Source of the DNA: Bacteroidota bacterium
GTDB lineage: Bacteria; Bacteroidota; Bacteroidia; Chitinophagales; Chitinophagaceae
Reading direction: 5' to 3'
Assembly (NCBI GenBank): GCA_023433755.1
Contig: JAEYUA010000118.1
Span: 1-24,528 of the forward strand
Length of the DNA stretch: 24,528 bases
Shown: piece after piece, positions 1 through 6,523 of the stretch
Position numbering within the stretch: position 1 is the stretch's first letter
Layout: every line of letters starts with the position of its first letter
Translations under genes and position numbers: made by a program
The notes under the pieces: generated by a model
What the model saw: the letters and a program-made list of their open reading frames with translations, nothing else
Told to the model about the DNA's origin: nothing
Database searches by the model: none

Positions 1-725
1 GTCAGGGCCAGGTTGACCGTAAATGCTGAAACTTTTTTAAGTGCCCGGATATAAAGAAAAAAGGTCAGGATGGTGCAGACCCAGCTCAGCACCAGCAGCC
101 AGATCCAGTCCATGGTGGTGGGAACAGACCATCCACCAGGAAAAAAATAAAGGAAGGCCGGCAATAAAAAAGTTAGGCCAAGAAATCCACCGCTTAACTG
201 GTAGAGCGTGATCTGGTCGGGCCGGTACTGGTCAACAATCTTTTTATTGAGAACGGAAACCAGTACAGTGAGCAGGGCGGATAATAATCCTACAATGATG
301 CCCGTGGAAAATTCAAGGTGGGTATTATAAATGACCAGGATACCTGCAATGGCAAACAGGCCAAGAAAGATCTCTGCCGGGTCAAATTTTTTTCTCAATA
401 CCAATGGTTCGAGAAGGGCTGCCAGCAATGCTGTTGTTGACAGGCAGGTTAGCGCTATGGTAACATTCGCCAGCTTGATACTTGCATAAAAACAAACCCA
501 GTGAAGCGCAAGTATGGTACCGATCAAAGAAATTTTAATAATGGCCGGCCAGGGCATCCTTTTGGGTTTCCCCTGGATGATGTATAAGACCCATAACGAA
601 ATCATGGTGATGAGCAGGCGCCACCATACCAGCATGGTGGAATCAAGACTGATGGCCCGCCCGAGAACGCCGGTAAATCCCCAGAGAAAAACGGCCGCGT
701 TGAGCTGGATAAGCGCTCTTTTCAT
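1..725 (-). CDS. EamA/DMT-family membrane transporter, 3' part cut off by window edge
   Basis: The frame is open from an ATG at 725 down to the first base of the window, giving about 241 residues without the C-terminus. The protein starts MKRALIQLNAAVFLWGFTG, which is the usual first helix of the drug/metabolite transporter superfamily, and later carries ALHWVCFYASIKLANVTIAL, the typical end of the third and start of the fourth helix of an EamA repeat. At least seven hydrophobic segments are visible. Family members usually have about 290-300 residues and ten helices, so roughly 50 residues are missing. The exported or imported compound cannot be told from the sequence. It is the last visible gene of a minus-strand row (mpl, exonuclease, GT2, this gene), but 105 bp and a hairpin separate it from the GT2 gene, so shared transcription is uncertain. 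Confidence 0.85.
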   Translation of the reverse strand, partial: MKRALIQLNAAVFLWGFTGVLGRAISLDSTMLVWWRLLITMISLWVLYIIQGKPKRMPWPAIIKISLIGTILALHWVCFYASIKLANVTIALTCLSTTALLAALLEPLVLRKKFDPAEIFLGLFAIAGILVIYNTHLEFSTGIIVGLLSALLTVLVSVLNKKIVDQYRPDQITLYQLSGGFLGLTFLLPAFLYFFPGGWSVPTTMDWIWLLVLSWVCTILTFFLYIRALKKVSAFTVNLAL

Positions 726-728
726 GAT

Positions 729-764
729 CAGGATTTACAGGATTTTCAAGATTTGCAGGATGAG
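729..764. repeat. Four tandem copies of a 9-nt CAGGATTTn-like unit
   Basis: Units at 729-737, 738-746, 747-755 and 756-764 read CAGGATTTA, CAGGATTTT, CAAGATTTG and CAGGATGAG. The array ends four bases before the start codon of the EamA gene on the minus strand, so it occupies the place where its promoter or leader should be. Degenerate CAGGATTT arrays of this kind are, to my knowledge, common between genes in Bacteroidota; their role is not known. Confidence 0.6.
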
Positions 765-777
765 GGTAAGAAAGAGA

Positions 778-832
778 AACAGAAACAGAGCGGAGTGCGC
801 TCTTCGCTCTGTTTCTCCGCACTGTTTCTGTT
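778..832. terminator. Long hairpin at the 3' end of the GT2 gene with two alternative stems
   Basis: Bases 778-795 are complementary to 815-832 in 17 of 18 positions (only a789/a821 fails). A second, mutually exclusive stem of 11 perfect pairs joins 782-792 with 805-815. The right arm includes the TAA stop of the GT2 gene (831-833). There is no clear T-run on the minus-strand side, so it may act as a terminator without one, as an mRNA 3'-end stabiliser, or it may simply be a repeat remnant built from AGAAAC units. Confidence 0.5.
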
Positions 833-1592
833 ACTCCTCCGCAACCGTATCCATCTTCTTCACTCTTCTCCTGTAATTGGTGAAGAAGCTGTACCAGCGC
901 AATTGCAGAACACCAAGAATTCCTTCCTTTACAATACCGCGGTTCATTTTGGATTCACCAAACTGCCGGTCCTCAAAATGGATCGGTACTTCCTTCAATT
1001 TGAATCCCAGTTTCCAGGCTGCGAATTTCATTTCAATCTGGAAGGCATAACCAACAAAATGGATCTCATCAAGGTTGATGGTTTCCAGAACTTCTTTTTT
1101 ATAACACATAAAACCAGCCGTTTGGTCGGCAACAGGCATCCACAGGATCATCCTGGTATACAGCGAACCACCCTTGGATAATAAAATGCGGTTGCGGGGC
1201 CAGTTCTTAATGCCACCACCCTTCACATACCTTGACCCGATGGCAAGATCAGCACCTTCTTCTTTGCAAGCATAATAAAGCCTGGGAAGGTCAGCGGGGT
1301 TATGGGAGAAATCAGCATCCATTTCAAAAATGTAAGCATACCCTTTGGCGATGGCCCATTTGAAACCGTGGATATATGCTGTGCCCAGTCCAAGCTTGCC
1401 TTTTCTTTCTTCCAGGAATACGGTATTGTTGAACGAAGGCTGTAAGGACCTGACCAGATCAGCCGTACCATCAGGTGAATTATCATCTATAACGAGTACA
1501 TGAAAATCCTGCTGCAGGTCGTACACCGCCTGGAGGATGGAGGCAATATTCTCCCTTTCATTATAGGTTGGTATGATCACTAGTTTCTCCAA
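831..1592 (-). CDS. Polyprenol-phosphate-mannose synthase-like glycosyltransferase (GT2, DPM1 type)
   Basis: The 253-residue protein belongs to the GT-A fold family 2 group that moves mannose (or a related sugar) from a nucleotide sugar to a polyprenyl phosphate on the inner face of the membrane. Seen in the sequence: the opening LVIIPTYNERENI, the nucleotide-binding VIDDNSPDGTADL (D36, D37), the metal-binding DAD at 92-94 within EMDADFSHNP, and GSRYVKGGGIKNWPRNR near residue 150, all typical of DPM1-type enzymes. No transmembrane anchor follows the catalytic domain, so it matches the short form of the family. Its ATG lies 5 bp after the stop of the exonuclease gene, which indicates cotranscription. 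The acceptor lipid and the use of the sugar, in glycan or lipoprotein decoration, are inferred and not visible. Confidence 0.9.
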   Translation of the reverse strand: MEKLVIIPTYNERENIASILQAVYDLQQDFHVLVIDDNSPDGTADLVRSLQPSFNNTVFLEERKGKLGLGTAYIHGFKWAIAKGYAYIFEMDADFSHNPADLPRLYYACKEEGADLAIGSRYVKGGGIKNWPRNRILLSKGGSLYTRMILWMPVADQTAGFMCYKKEVLETINLDEIHFVGYAFQIEMKFAAWKLGFKLKEVPIHFEDRQFGESKMNRGIVKEGILGVLQLRWYSFFTNYRRRVKKMDTVAEE

Positions 1593-1597
1593 CCCGC

Positions 1598-2368
1598 CTA
1601 GAATTTTTTCAACATGTTTTTTGTGTAGATCTCCGTCAGTTTCTGCTTGGTGTTCATGGGGAATTCACCTTTCATCATCCAGTCATAATACTGCGGTTCA
1701 GCCTTGAGCACATCTGAAACGGGGCGTCCCTTGTGCTTGCCGAAATTGAATACTTCAACTCCTTTATCATCATATACAAAACGACGTGCGAAATCAATGA
1801 TCGAATCATCCCCCACCACCTTCAAGATGCTGTCAATATTATTTCCCAGTTGAGGATAACGTTCCAGTTGGGCATACAGAATTTCAGCGGTCGCGGCAGC
1901 ATCCACTTCAGCGCCATGAGCCCCATCGAGGTTCTTCTGGCAATAGAATTTATATGCGGCTGATAAGGTGCGCTGCTCCATCTGGTGAAAGATTTTCTGC
2001 ACATCCACCACCTTGCGGTTCTTCATATCAAATTCCACTTCTGCACGGAGAAATTCTTCAATGAGCATGGGTATATCCAGGCGGTAGGCATTATAACAGG
2101 CAAGGTCACAACCATCAAGGGATTGTTTGATCTCCTGCGCCACCTGCTTAAACACCGGTGCGTCCTTCACCATTTCATCCGTAATGCCATGAATATCGGT
2201 AATTGCGGCGGGTATAGGCATCTGCGGATTGATGATCTTTCTTTTGACCGTGCGGTTACCATCGGGCAATGTCTTGATGATCGCGATCTCTACAATGCGG
2301 TCAACCGATACATTGGAGCCGGTAGCTTCGATATCAATAAAGGCCAGCGGTTTTTTTAATTGTAACAT
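1598..2368 (-). CDS. DEDDh-type 3'-5' exonuclease (DnaQ-like) with C-terminal exonuclease-associated domain
   Basis: The protein (256 residues) has all acidic residues of the DnaQ/RNase T fold: D12 and E14 in FIDIEATG, D98 in NAYRLDIPML, and H151 with D156 in HGAEVDAAAT, which places it in the DEDDh group. After residue 200 there is a short domain with FNFGKHKGRPVSDV and YYDWMMKGEFP, a module often attached to DnaQ-like exonucleases in Bacteroidota (similar to the DUF3820 or ExoX C-terminus). It is too short for a polymerase and lacks a clamp-binding motif that I can recognise, so it is more likely a stand-alone DNA or RNA trimming nuclease than the epsilon subunit of the replicase. The gene is 61 bp downstream of mpl and 5 bp upstream of the GT2 gene on the same strand. 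Confidence 0.88.
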   Translation of the reverse strand: MLQLKKPLAFIDIEATGSNVSVDRIVEIAIIKTLPDGNRTVKRKIINPQMPIPAAITDIHGITDEMVKDAPVFKQVAQEIKQSLDGCDLACYNAYRLDIPMLIEEFLRAEVEFDMKNRKVVDVQKIFHQMEQRTLSAAYKFYCQKNLDGAHGAEVDAAATAEILYAQLERYPQLGNNIDSILKVVGDDSIIDFARRFVYDDKGVEVFNFGKHKGRPVSDVLKAEPQYYDWMMKGEFPMNTKQKLTEIYTKNMLKKF

Positions 2369-2395
2369 TATTTTTCAGGGGATTCTTAAAGGCGG

Positions 2396-2403
2396 TAAAG
2401 GTA
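2396..2403 (-). promoter_or_regulatory. Possible -7 box for the exonuclease-GT2 pair
   Basis: Read on the minus strand, 2403 to 2396 is TACCTTTA, one base off the Bacteroidota consensus TAnnTTTG, and lies 27 nt before the ATG at 2368 in the 61-bp gap after mpl. No good -33 TTTG was found, so this is a weak call. Confidence 0.3.
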
Positions 2404-2429
2404 AAGTTTTGTGTTGTTCAGGAATGATT

Positions 2430-3797
2430 TTACGTAACCGGTTGAATAATTCTTTTAGCGAAGGCTTCTATGTCAAGTCCATCATAATTTCCGGAACTCA
2501 TAAAAACCATAACCGCATCATTGAAATCGCGTTGGTTAAGCCATTCCTCCAGTGCCTGCCGTTCATTGATCACTTCAAGGTTCCTTTTGTTGAAACCACT
2601 CTTTACAGCAGCCGGATCAAGCGGGGGCATCCGTTTTAATTCCAGGGCATAACGGCTGTAAAAAACACAGGCTTCATCAGCAGCTTCAAGGGCGCCCTTA
2701 TATTCTTTCATAAATGCCTCGTTAAGGCTGCTGAATGTATGCAGTTCCAGCGCGGTGATTATGCGTCGTTTGGGAAACTGTTGCCTCACCGCTTCAATAG
2801 TGGCTTTTACTTTTGATGGGGCATGGGCAAAATCGCGGTAGCACACCATTCTTTCATTTTTCGCCAACACCTCCAGCCTTTTAGCGGCGCCAGTAAATGA
2901 ACTGATAGCCCTGGTAAAATCGGCAGCATTGATCCCGGAAAGACGGCAAACGATCCAGGCTGCATTCAGGTTAAGGAGGTTATGATCTCCAAAAACTTTC
3001 AGGGAGGCAAATGATCCTTCGATACTAACGGTAGTCTCCCCTTCCTTAATGGTATGCCCGGGCACCTGGTAAGGATGATACTGTATGTCGGGTCTTCCAT
3101 GGCGGTGCACCAATTCCTTCAAAATTGGATCTGTTTCGTTAAATACAAGGTGACCGTCTTTTTCGATCCGGTCTATAAATATTCTGAATTGTTCCAGGTA
3201 ATTATCAAAAGTGGGAAATACATTGATATGATCCCAGGCGATACCGGTGAGTACGGCAATATGCGGGTATAGGAAATGAAATTTAGGTTTTCGCTCAATA
3301 GCACTGGCGGGATATTCATCTCCCTCGCAAACGATCATAGGTGCATCGGTGATATTGACGGACTGGTCAAAACCCTGGAGACGGGCACCTACCAGGTAGT
3401 CGAATTTTTTCCCCGTTTCCTTCATCACATGCATGATCATGGCCGTGGTAGTGGTTTTTCCATGACTGCCACCCACCACTACCCTGGTTTTATCCTTGCT
3501 TTCCTGGTAAATATATTCCGGGAAAGAATATACCGGCAGTCCGAGTTCCAGCGCTTTGGCCAGTTCCGGGTTGTCTTGTTTGGCATGCATGCCCAGTATC
3601 ACTGCGTCAAGGGAAGAATTGAGGTTTGATGGATCCCATCCAATACTGGTGGGGAGAATTCCCTCTTTTTCCAGGTTGGTACGGGCAGGTTCAAAAATCT
3701 CATCGTCGCTTCCGGTGACCTGGTAACCTTTTCTTTTTAAAGCGATAGCAAGCTGGTGCATTACACTTCCGCCGATGGATATAAAATGGATTTTCAT
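2430..3797 (-). CDS. mpl: UDP-N-acetylmuramate:L-Ala-gamma-D-Glu-meso-DAP ligase (peptidoglycan recycling)
   Basis: This 455-residue Mur-ligase family protein joins recovered murein tripeptide to UDP-MurNAc using ATP, in the cytoplasm, feeding cell-wall material back into synthesis. The start MKIHFISIGGSVMHQLAIAL followed by KGYQVTGSDDEIFEPARTNL is closer to Mpl than to MurC, which usually begins with a longer leader and reads GIGGIGMSG. The ATP-binding P-loop GGSHGKTTTT is at 109-118, the central-domain CEGDEYPAS at about 158-166 and the C-terminal DFAHAPSKVKATIEA around 324-338. Length fits Mpl. It is the first gene of the minus-strand row; on the minus strand AAACTTTG (3812 to 3805) stands only 7 nt before the ATG, so the mRNA may have almost no leader. 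Confidence 0.92.
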   Translation of the reverse strand: MKIHFISIGGSVMHQLAIALKRKGYQVTGSDDEIFEPARTNLEKEGILPTSIGWDPSNLNSSLDAVILGMHAKQDNPELAKALELGLPVYSFPEYIYQESKDKTRVVVGGSHGKTTTTAMIMHVMKETGKKFDYLVGARLQGFDQSVNITDAPMIVCEGDEYPASAIERKPKFHFLYPHIAVLTGIAWDHINVFPTFDNYLEQFRIFIDRIEKDGHLVFNETDPILKELVHRHGRPDIQYHPYQVPGHTIKEGETTVSIEGSFASLKVFGDHNLLNLNAAWIVCRLSGINAADFTRAISSFTGAAKRLEVLAKNERMVCYRDFAHAPSKVKATIEAVRQQFPKRRIITALELHTFSSLNEAFMKEYKGALEAADEACVFYSRYALELKRMPPLDPAAVKSGFNKRNLEVINERQALEEWLNQRDFNDAVMVFMSSGNYDGLDIEAFAKRIIQPVT

Positions 3798-3913
3798 GGT
3801 ATAGCAAAGTTTTTAAAATAAATGGAATGATCTTGGTATCTGGTAACCAGTGGGTAAGCCATATTTGAAAGTAAAACAGGACATGGGTGATTAGCAAATG
3901 AGAAATTCGTGTT

Positions 3914-3921
3914 TATCTTTG
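3914..3921 (+). promoter_or_regulatory. -7 promoter box for the lipoprotein-ytxJ pair
   Basis: TATCTTTG fits TAnnTTTG exactly. Transcription would start a few bases later, about 45 nt before the lipoprotein ATG at 3970. The -33 position shows no clear TTTG. Confidence 0.5.
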
Positions 3922-3969
3922 CGGGTAATATCCGGCAAAATAAGCCGTTTTAATCCAAACATGTTTTAT

Positions 3970-4128
3970 ATGAAAAACAAAACATTTTATTGTACCCTGC
4001 TGATCCTGACCGCTTTCATCTTTGCTTCCTGTTCCGGCTCGCGCCAGGGATATGGAAATCACCGCAAAGGATACGGTTGTCCCGCCACAGTCTCCATCCA
4101 GCCAACTGCAGAGAAAGACAAGGTTTAG
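3970..4128 (+). CDS. Tiny predicted lipoprotein, 52 residues
   Basis: Starting at the ATG at 3970 (MKNKTFYCTLLILTAFIF) the protein has a classic lipoprotein signal: two lysines, a hydrophobic stretch, and a lipobox ending FASC with Cys21 as the lipidated residue. Only about 32 residues remain after cleavage: a Gly-Tyr-Gly repeat pair (GYGNHRKGYG), a second cysteine in YGCPAT, and a charged tail. An ATG at 3961 is also in frame and would add MFY. No known domain is recognisable; small GYG/GCP lipoproteins seem to be widespread in Bacteroidota but their role is unknown. It stands 25 bp before ytxJ and has its own promoter box, so the two are probably transcribed together. Function is not assigned. 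Confidence 0.65.
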   Translation: MKNKTFYCTLLILTAFIFASCSGSRQGYGNHRKGYGCPATVSIQPTAEKDKV

Positions 4129-4153
4129 ATTTTTTCACGAAAATTTGGTGAGT

Positions 4154-4489
4154 ATGCATTGGATTCATCTCAACGATGAAACACAGTTGGAACAAATTTT
4201 ATCAAAGTCCCAGGGCAAGCCCCAGGTTATCTTTAAACACAGCACCCGTTGTTCTATCAGTGCCGTGGCCCTGCAACGCCTTCAGCGCGGTGCCCAGCCC
4301 ATGGATATCGATTTTTATTTTGTGGACCTGATTGCCTATCGTCCCATCTCCAATAAAATCGCGGAGCTCTTCAAAGTTCCACATGAGTCGCCCCAGATCC
4401 TGGTGATCAGGGATGGCAAATGTGTGTACGATGAAAGCCATATGGGCATATCGATGAATGAGATTGTGGATCATGCGTATGCTGCTTGA
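4154..4489 (+). CDS. ytxJ: YtxJ-type monothiol protein linked to bacillithiol
   Basis: The 111-residue product starting MHWIHLNDETQLEQILSKS is a thioredoxin-fold protein of the YtxJ group. Its single active cysteine, C33, stands in FKHSTRCSIS, the position of the first cysteine of a thioredoxin CxxC, with the second cysteine replaced by serine. YIVE-like strand features are seen in FYFVDLIAYRPISNKIAE and the cis-proline site is at ESPQILVI. In Firmicutes the family is tied to bacillithiol, where it is proposed to act as a bacilliredoxin. An upstream in-frame ATG at 4022 would overlap the lipoprotein gene and add 44 residues that do not look like the family, so the ATG at 4154 is preferred; a GTG at 4148 is also possible. 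Its neighbour is an OsmC-type peroxidase. Confidence 0.85.
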   Translation: MHWIHLNDETQLEQILSKSQGKPQVIFKHSTRCSISAVALQRLQRGAQPMDIDFYFVDLIAYRPISNKIAELFKVPHESPQILVIRDGKCVYDESHMGISMNEIVDHAYAA

Positions 4490-4493
4490 GGGC

Positions 4494-4528
4494 AGCTACT
4501 AGCTGCTAGCTTCTAGCTGCTAGTAGCT
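4494..4528. repeat. Heptamer repeat copy 1 (AGCTNCT units)
   Basis: Units AGCTACT, AGCTGCT, AGCTTCT and AGCTGCT occupy 4494-4521 with a strict 7-nt step, followed by AGTAGCT. The array starts five bases after the ytxJ stop and ends just before the osmC promoter box. Confidence 0.75.
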
Positions 4529-4537
4529 AAATAGCCT

Positions 4538-4545
4538 TAGATTTG
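4538..4545 (+). promoter_or_regulatory. -7 promoter box of the OsmC-family gene
   Basis: TAGATTTG fits TAnnTTTG exactly and lies 28 nt before the ATG at 4574. The -33 region falls inside the heptamer repeat at 4494-4528, so the repeat could influence this promoter. Confidence 0.5.
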
Positions 4546-4573
4546 CCATTCTTAACCAAATCATTCATCAATT

Positions 4574-4984
4574 ATGGTACGTAATGCAACTGCCGTATGG
4601 AACGGCTCCGGAAAAGAAGGTAAAGGCCATCTTACAACAGGTAGTGGAGTTCTCAGCAACACATCTTATAATTTCAGGCAGCGTTTTGAAAACGACCCGG
4701 GCACCAATCCCGAGGAATTAGTAGCGGCCGCTCATGCCGGTTGTTTTACCATGAAGCTCAGTTTTGTACTGGGTGAAGCAGGTTTTACGCCTGACAACCT
4801 GGAAACAAAATGCGAGATCACTTTCGAAGGCGGCGCCATCACCAAATCACATCTCATTGTAAAAGGAAATGTGCCCGGTATCAGCAAGGAAAAGTTTGAT
4901 GAAGCTGTAAAAAATGCCGAGCAAAATTGCCCGATCTCCAAATTATTAAATACGGAAATCAGCTCCGAAGCAACGCTTGGCTGA
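4574..4984 (+). CDS. OsmC-family thiol peroxidase
   Basis: The 136-residue protein is of the size and shape of OsmC/Ohr peroxidases, which reduce organic hydroperoxides with two reactive cysteines. Both are present: C57 in AAAHAGCFTMKLS and C119 in EQNCPISKLLN. The N-terminal ATAVWNGSGKEGKG and the catalytic-arginine segment FRQRFEN with the following NPEELV motif are OsmC-like rather than Ohr-like. It should act in the cytoplasm. It follows ytxJ with its own promoter box between them and ends in a strong intrinsic terminator, so it can be a single-gene unit. Together with ytxJ it suggests a small thiol-stress group. Confidence 0.93.
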   Translation: MVRNATAVWNGSGKEGKGHLTTGSGVLSNTSYNFRQRFENDPGTNPEELVAAAHAGCFTMKLSFVLGEAGFTPDNLETKCEITFEGGAITKSHLIVKGNVPGISKEKFDEAVKNAEQNCPISKLLNTEISSEATLG

Positions 4985-5012
4985 TCCTCATTAATTAATT
5001 GTAATACATCAG

Positions 5013-5039
5013 AAAGCCGCAGACCTGCGGCTTTTTTTT
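5013..5039 (+). terminator. Intrinsic terminator after the OsmC gene
   Basis: Bases 5013-5021 pair with 5026-5034 around a 4-nt loop (AAAGCCGCA/TGCGGCTTT), followed by an unbroken T-run to 5039. It lies 28 bp after the stop codon. Confidence 0.9.
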
Positions 5040-5193
5040 GCGCTTCCGCTTTAAGGTCTGCTCCACATATTACAAGAGGATTTCACATTTGGTAGAATTA
5101 CCAACGCCTGCCCCGTATTCTTTCCATCCGTAGTGTATGCTTTTTACGAAAACCTAAGTAAATACCATAAAGTTAAAATAGGGCAATATTGCA
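5040..5193. other. Non-coding stretch between terminator and palindromic promoter
   Basis: No convincing gene. One small perfect hairpin is present (5089-5094 with 5099-5104, TTGGTA/TACCAA). The sequence becomes A/T-rich towards 5190. Confidence 0.4.
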
Positions 5194-5225
5194 ATTGACC
5201 CGCACTGTTAGTGCGGTTACCTTTG
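5194..5225 (+). promoter_or_regulatory. Promoter with a perfect palindrome filling the spacer (possible operator)
   Basis: The -7 box TACCTTTG (5218-5225) matches TAnnTTTG exactly. ATTG at 5194-5197 stands 20 bp upstream, close to the 19-bp spacing known for the Bacteroidota -33 TTTG element. Between them lies the inverted repeat CCGCACT-GTT-AGTGCGG (5200-5216), a perfect 7-bp dyad that covers almost the whole spacer. This is where a repressor dimer would block RNA polymerase. Which regulator binds is unknown; the palindrome would be lost from the transcript, so it is more likely a DNA-binding site than an RNA hairpin. Confidence 0.6.
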
Positions 5226-5229
5226 TTGC

Positions 5230-5555
5230 AGAAGTTGATTGATACGATATCAATCGTTCCAATATCCAGAAAACCAAAACCAATATCCAGAGAAAAGCTA
5301 AACGTCCAAAAAAACATTATCCAAATCCTAAAGATCAACCAAAACGAGATCCAATATCAGTCAACTTCTATTTTTAGTTCTTTTAATAATCCTTATCCAT
5401 TATCCGTTAGAAAGCCCGTTTTAAATCCGTACCGTCCTGATGAAAACTATGATCCTATCCTTTGCAAGACTAAAGGCGTCCGTTCTCCGATGAAAAAGAA
5501 ACCAAGACTAAGTCGCCTTAAATAATTAAGCCTCTCCTTTTGGAGGGGCTTTTTT
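5230..5555 (+). ncRNA. Candidate structured RNA (about 325 nt) or poorly recognisable small gene
   Basis: The unit runs from the expected start point of the promoter at 5218-5225 to a good intrinsic terminator. Its first 15 nt (5230-5244) can pair with 5355-5369 in an unbroken stem of 14 Watson-Crick pairs and one G-U. Part of the same 5' segment (5237-5244) can instead pair with 5248-5255 in a perfect 8-bp hairpin, so two folds compete. The part between is rich in A and C and holds CCAATATC three times (5259, 5280, 5351). CAAGACTAA is repeated at 5465 and 5503. A frame open from a GTG at 5211 to a stop at 5525 exists, but that GTG lies upstream of the expected RNA start and the 104-residue product has no recognisable family. 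It does not look like tmRNA, RNase P RNA or SRP RNA. Only sequence structure supports this call. Confidence 0.4.
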
Positions 5556-5556
5556 T
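5528..5556 (+). terminator. Intrinsic terminator closing the 5230 unit
   Basis: Bases 5528-5537 pair with 5542-5551 around a TTTT loop; one pair is G-U. A T-run continues to 5556. No recognised plus-strand gene ends just upstream, which is the main reason to propose a transcript from 5230. Confidence 0.85.
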
Positions 5557-5591
5557 GGCTAATAGCCAATAGCCATTAGCCATTGGCTTAT
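5557..5591. repeat. Heptamer repeat copy 2 (RGCYNNT units)
   Basis: Five units in exact 7-nt step: GGCTAAT, AGCCAAT, AGCCATT, AGCCATT, GGCTTAT. It starts right after the terminator T-run and ends ten bases before the ATG of the bestrophin gene. GGCTAAT (5557-5563) pairs with ATTAGCC (5575-5581), and CCAAT (5566-5570) with ATTGG (5582-5586). Confidence 0.8.
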
Positions 5592-5601
5592 TTTTATCTC
5601 C

Positions 5602-6483
5602 ATGATCAGTTATAATCCCAAAGACTGGGTCCGTTTTATCTTCAACTTCCACCGGGCCGATACAGTTAGAAAGTTAATGCCTCTCATGATTGTTATGGGA
5701 TTTTTTTCCTGGGGCATCGCCTGGCTGGAAATGGACTATTTGAAATTGAGCCAGAACAATAATGTAAAAAATCTCTCCCTGCTCCATACCCTGCTGGGTT
5801 TTGCCATTTCCATGCTGCTGGTGTTCCGTACCAACACTGCTTATGACCGCTGGTGGGAAGGAAGAAAATTATGGGGGCAGTTGGTTAATACCAGCCGCAA
5901 CCTTTCCATAAAAATGAACAGTATGCTGCCGATTGATGATGAAAAGAACCGGCAGTTTTTCATTTTTATCATTCCGCGCTTCGCGGAAGAACTGAAGAAT
6001 CATTTGCTGATGGAAGAAACCAGGCTGGCGCTGGATTCTGCACCCCACCCCGAGATCCCTGATTTTGATCATACCAAACACCGCCCCAACAAGGTGGCCA
6101 GCCTGATCATGAACCGCATCCACCTGTTATACAAGCAGGGCACCATCAATGCCGAACAAATGCTAATCCTGAATAATGAAATCACTTCCTTCCTTGATAT
6201 CTGCGGCGCCTGTGAAAGGATCAAAAACACACCCATACCTTACAGTTATAGCTCTTTCATCAAAAAATTTATTTTCTTTTATATCATCACACTGCCGGTA
6301 GGCTATGTTTTCAACCTTGGCTACTGGGTGGTGCCAGTAGTTGTTTTTGTTTTCTATGTTCTCGCTTCACTTGAGATTATTGCAGAAGAAGTGGAAGATC
6401 CTTTTGGCAATGACACCAACGACCTTCCACTTCTAAGGCTTACGGAAAAGATTAAGGATGATGTGAAAGAAATTCTAAGTTAA
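5602..6483 (+). CDS. Bestrophin-like anion channel (YneE/UPF0187 family)
   Basis: The 293-residue membrane protein matches bacterial bestrophins, pentameric ion channels of the inner membrane. Seen features: the N-terminal DWVRFIFNF before the first membrane helix (about residues 27-45), a second helix LLHTLLGFAISMLLVFRTN, the family motif RTNTAYDRWWEGRKLWG near residues 76-92, ICGACERIKNTPIPYSY near 199-215 that includes the conserved I/V-P-x-P-Y-S element, and two further helices before EEVEDPFGNDTNDLPL, the conserved acidic loop. Length is normal. Ion preference cannot be read from the sequence. TATTTTTA stands only 5 nt before the ATG, so the mRNA may start at or near the start codon. Heptamer repeats lie on both sides of the gene. 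Confidence 0.92.
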   Translation: MISYNPKDWVRFIFNFHRADTVRKLMPLMIVMGFFSWGIAWLEMDYLKLSQNNNVKNLSLLHTLLGFAISMLLVFRTNTAYDRWWEGRKLWGQLVNTSRNLSIKMNSMLPIDDEKNRQFFIFIIPRFAEELKNHLLMEETRLALDSAPHPEIPDFDHTKHRPNKVASLIMNRIHLLYKQGTINAEQMLILNNEITSFLDICGACERIKNTPIPYSYSSFIKKFIFFYIITLPVGYVFNLGYWVVPVVVFVFYVLASLEIIAEEVEDPFGNDTNDLPLLRLTEKIKDDVKEILS

Positions 6484-6518
6484 AGCCATTGGCCATTGGC
6501 TATTAGCTAGTGGCCTGA
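6484..6518. repeat. Heptamer repeat copy 3 (RGCYNNT units)
   Basis: Units AGCCATT, GGCCATT, GGCTATT, AGCTAGT and GGCCTGA begin at the first base after the bestrophin stop codon and fill nearly the whole 40-bp gap between two convergent genes. Self-pairing of the units could serve as a shared 3' structure. Confidence 0.75.
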
Positions 6519-6523
6519 TGCCC

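Noticed and set aside
753..1181. 142-codon plus-strand frame opposite the GT2 gene
   Set aside because: It is antisense to a clearly conserved enzyme and gives no recognisable protein.
4022..4153. Longer N-terminus for YtxJ
   Set aside because: The extra 44 residues overlap the lipoprotein gene in another frame and do not resemble the family.
5144..5338. 64-codon frame on the minus strand
   Set aside because: It reads through the CCAATATCC repeats on the opposite strand, giving a repetitive hydrophobic product (LDIGFGFLDIG), and it has no promoter or family.
5211..5525. 104-codon GTG-started frame on the plus strand
   Set aside because: Its start lies inside the palindrome and upstream of the expected RNA start, the protein has no recognisable family, and the composition is low in complexity. 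It is mentioned under the RNA candidate instead.
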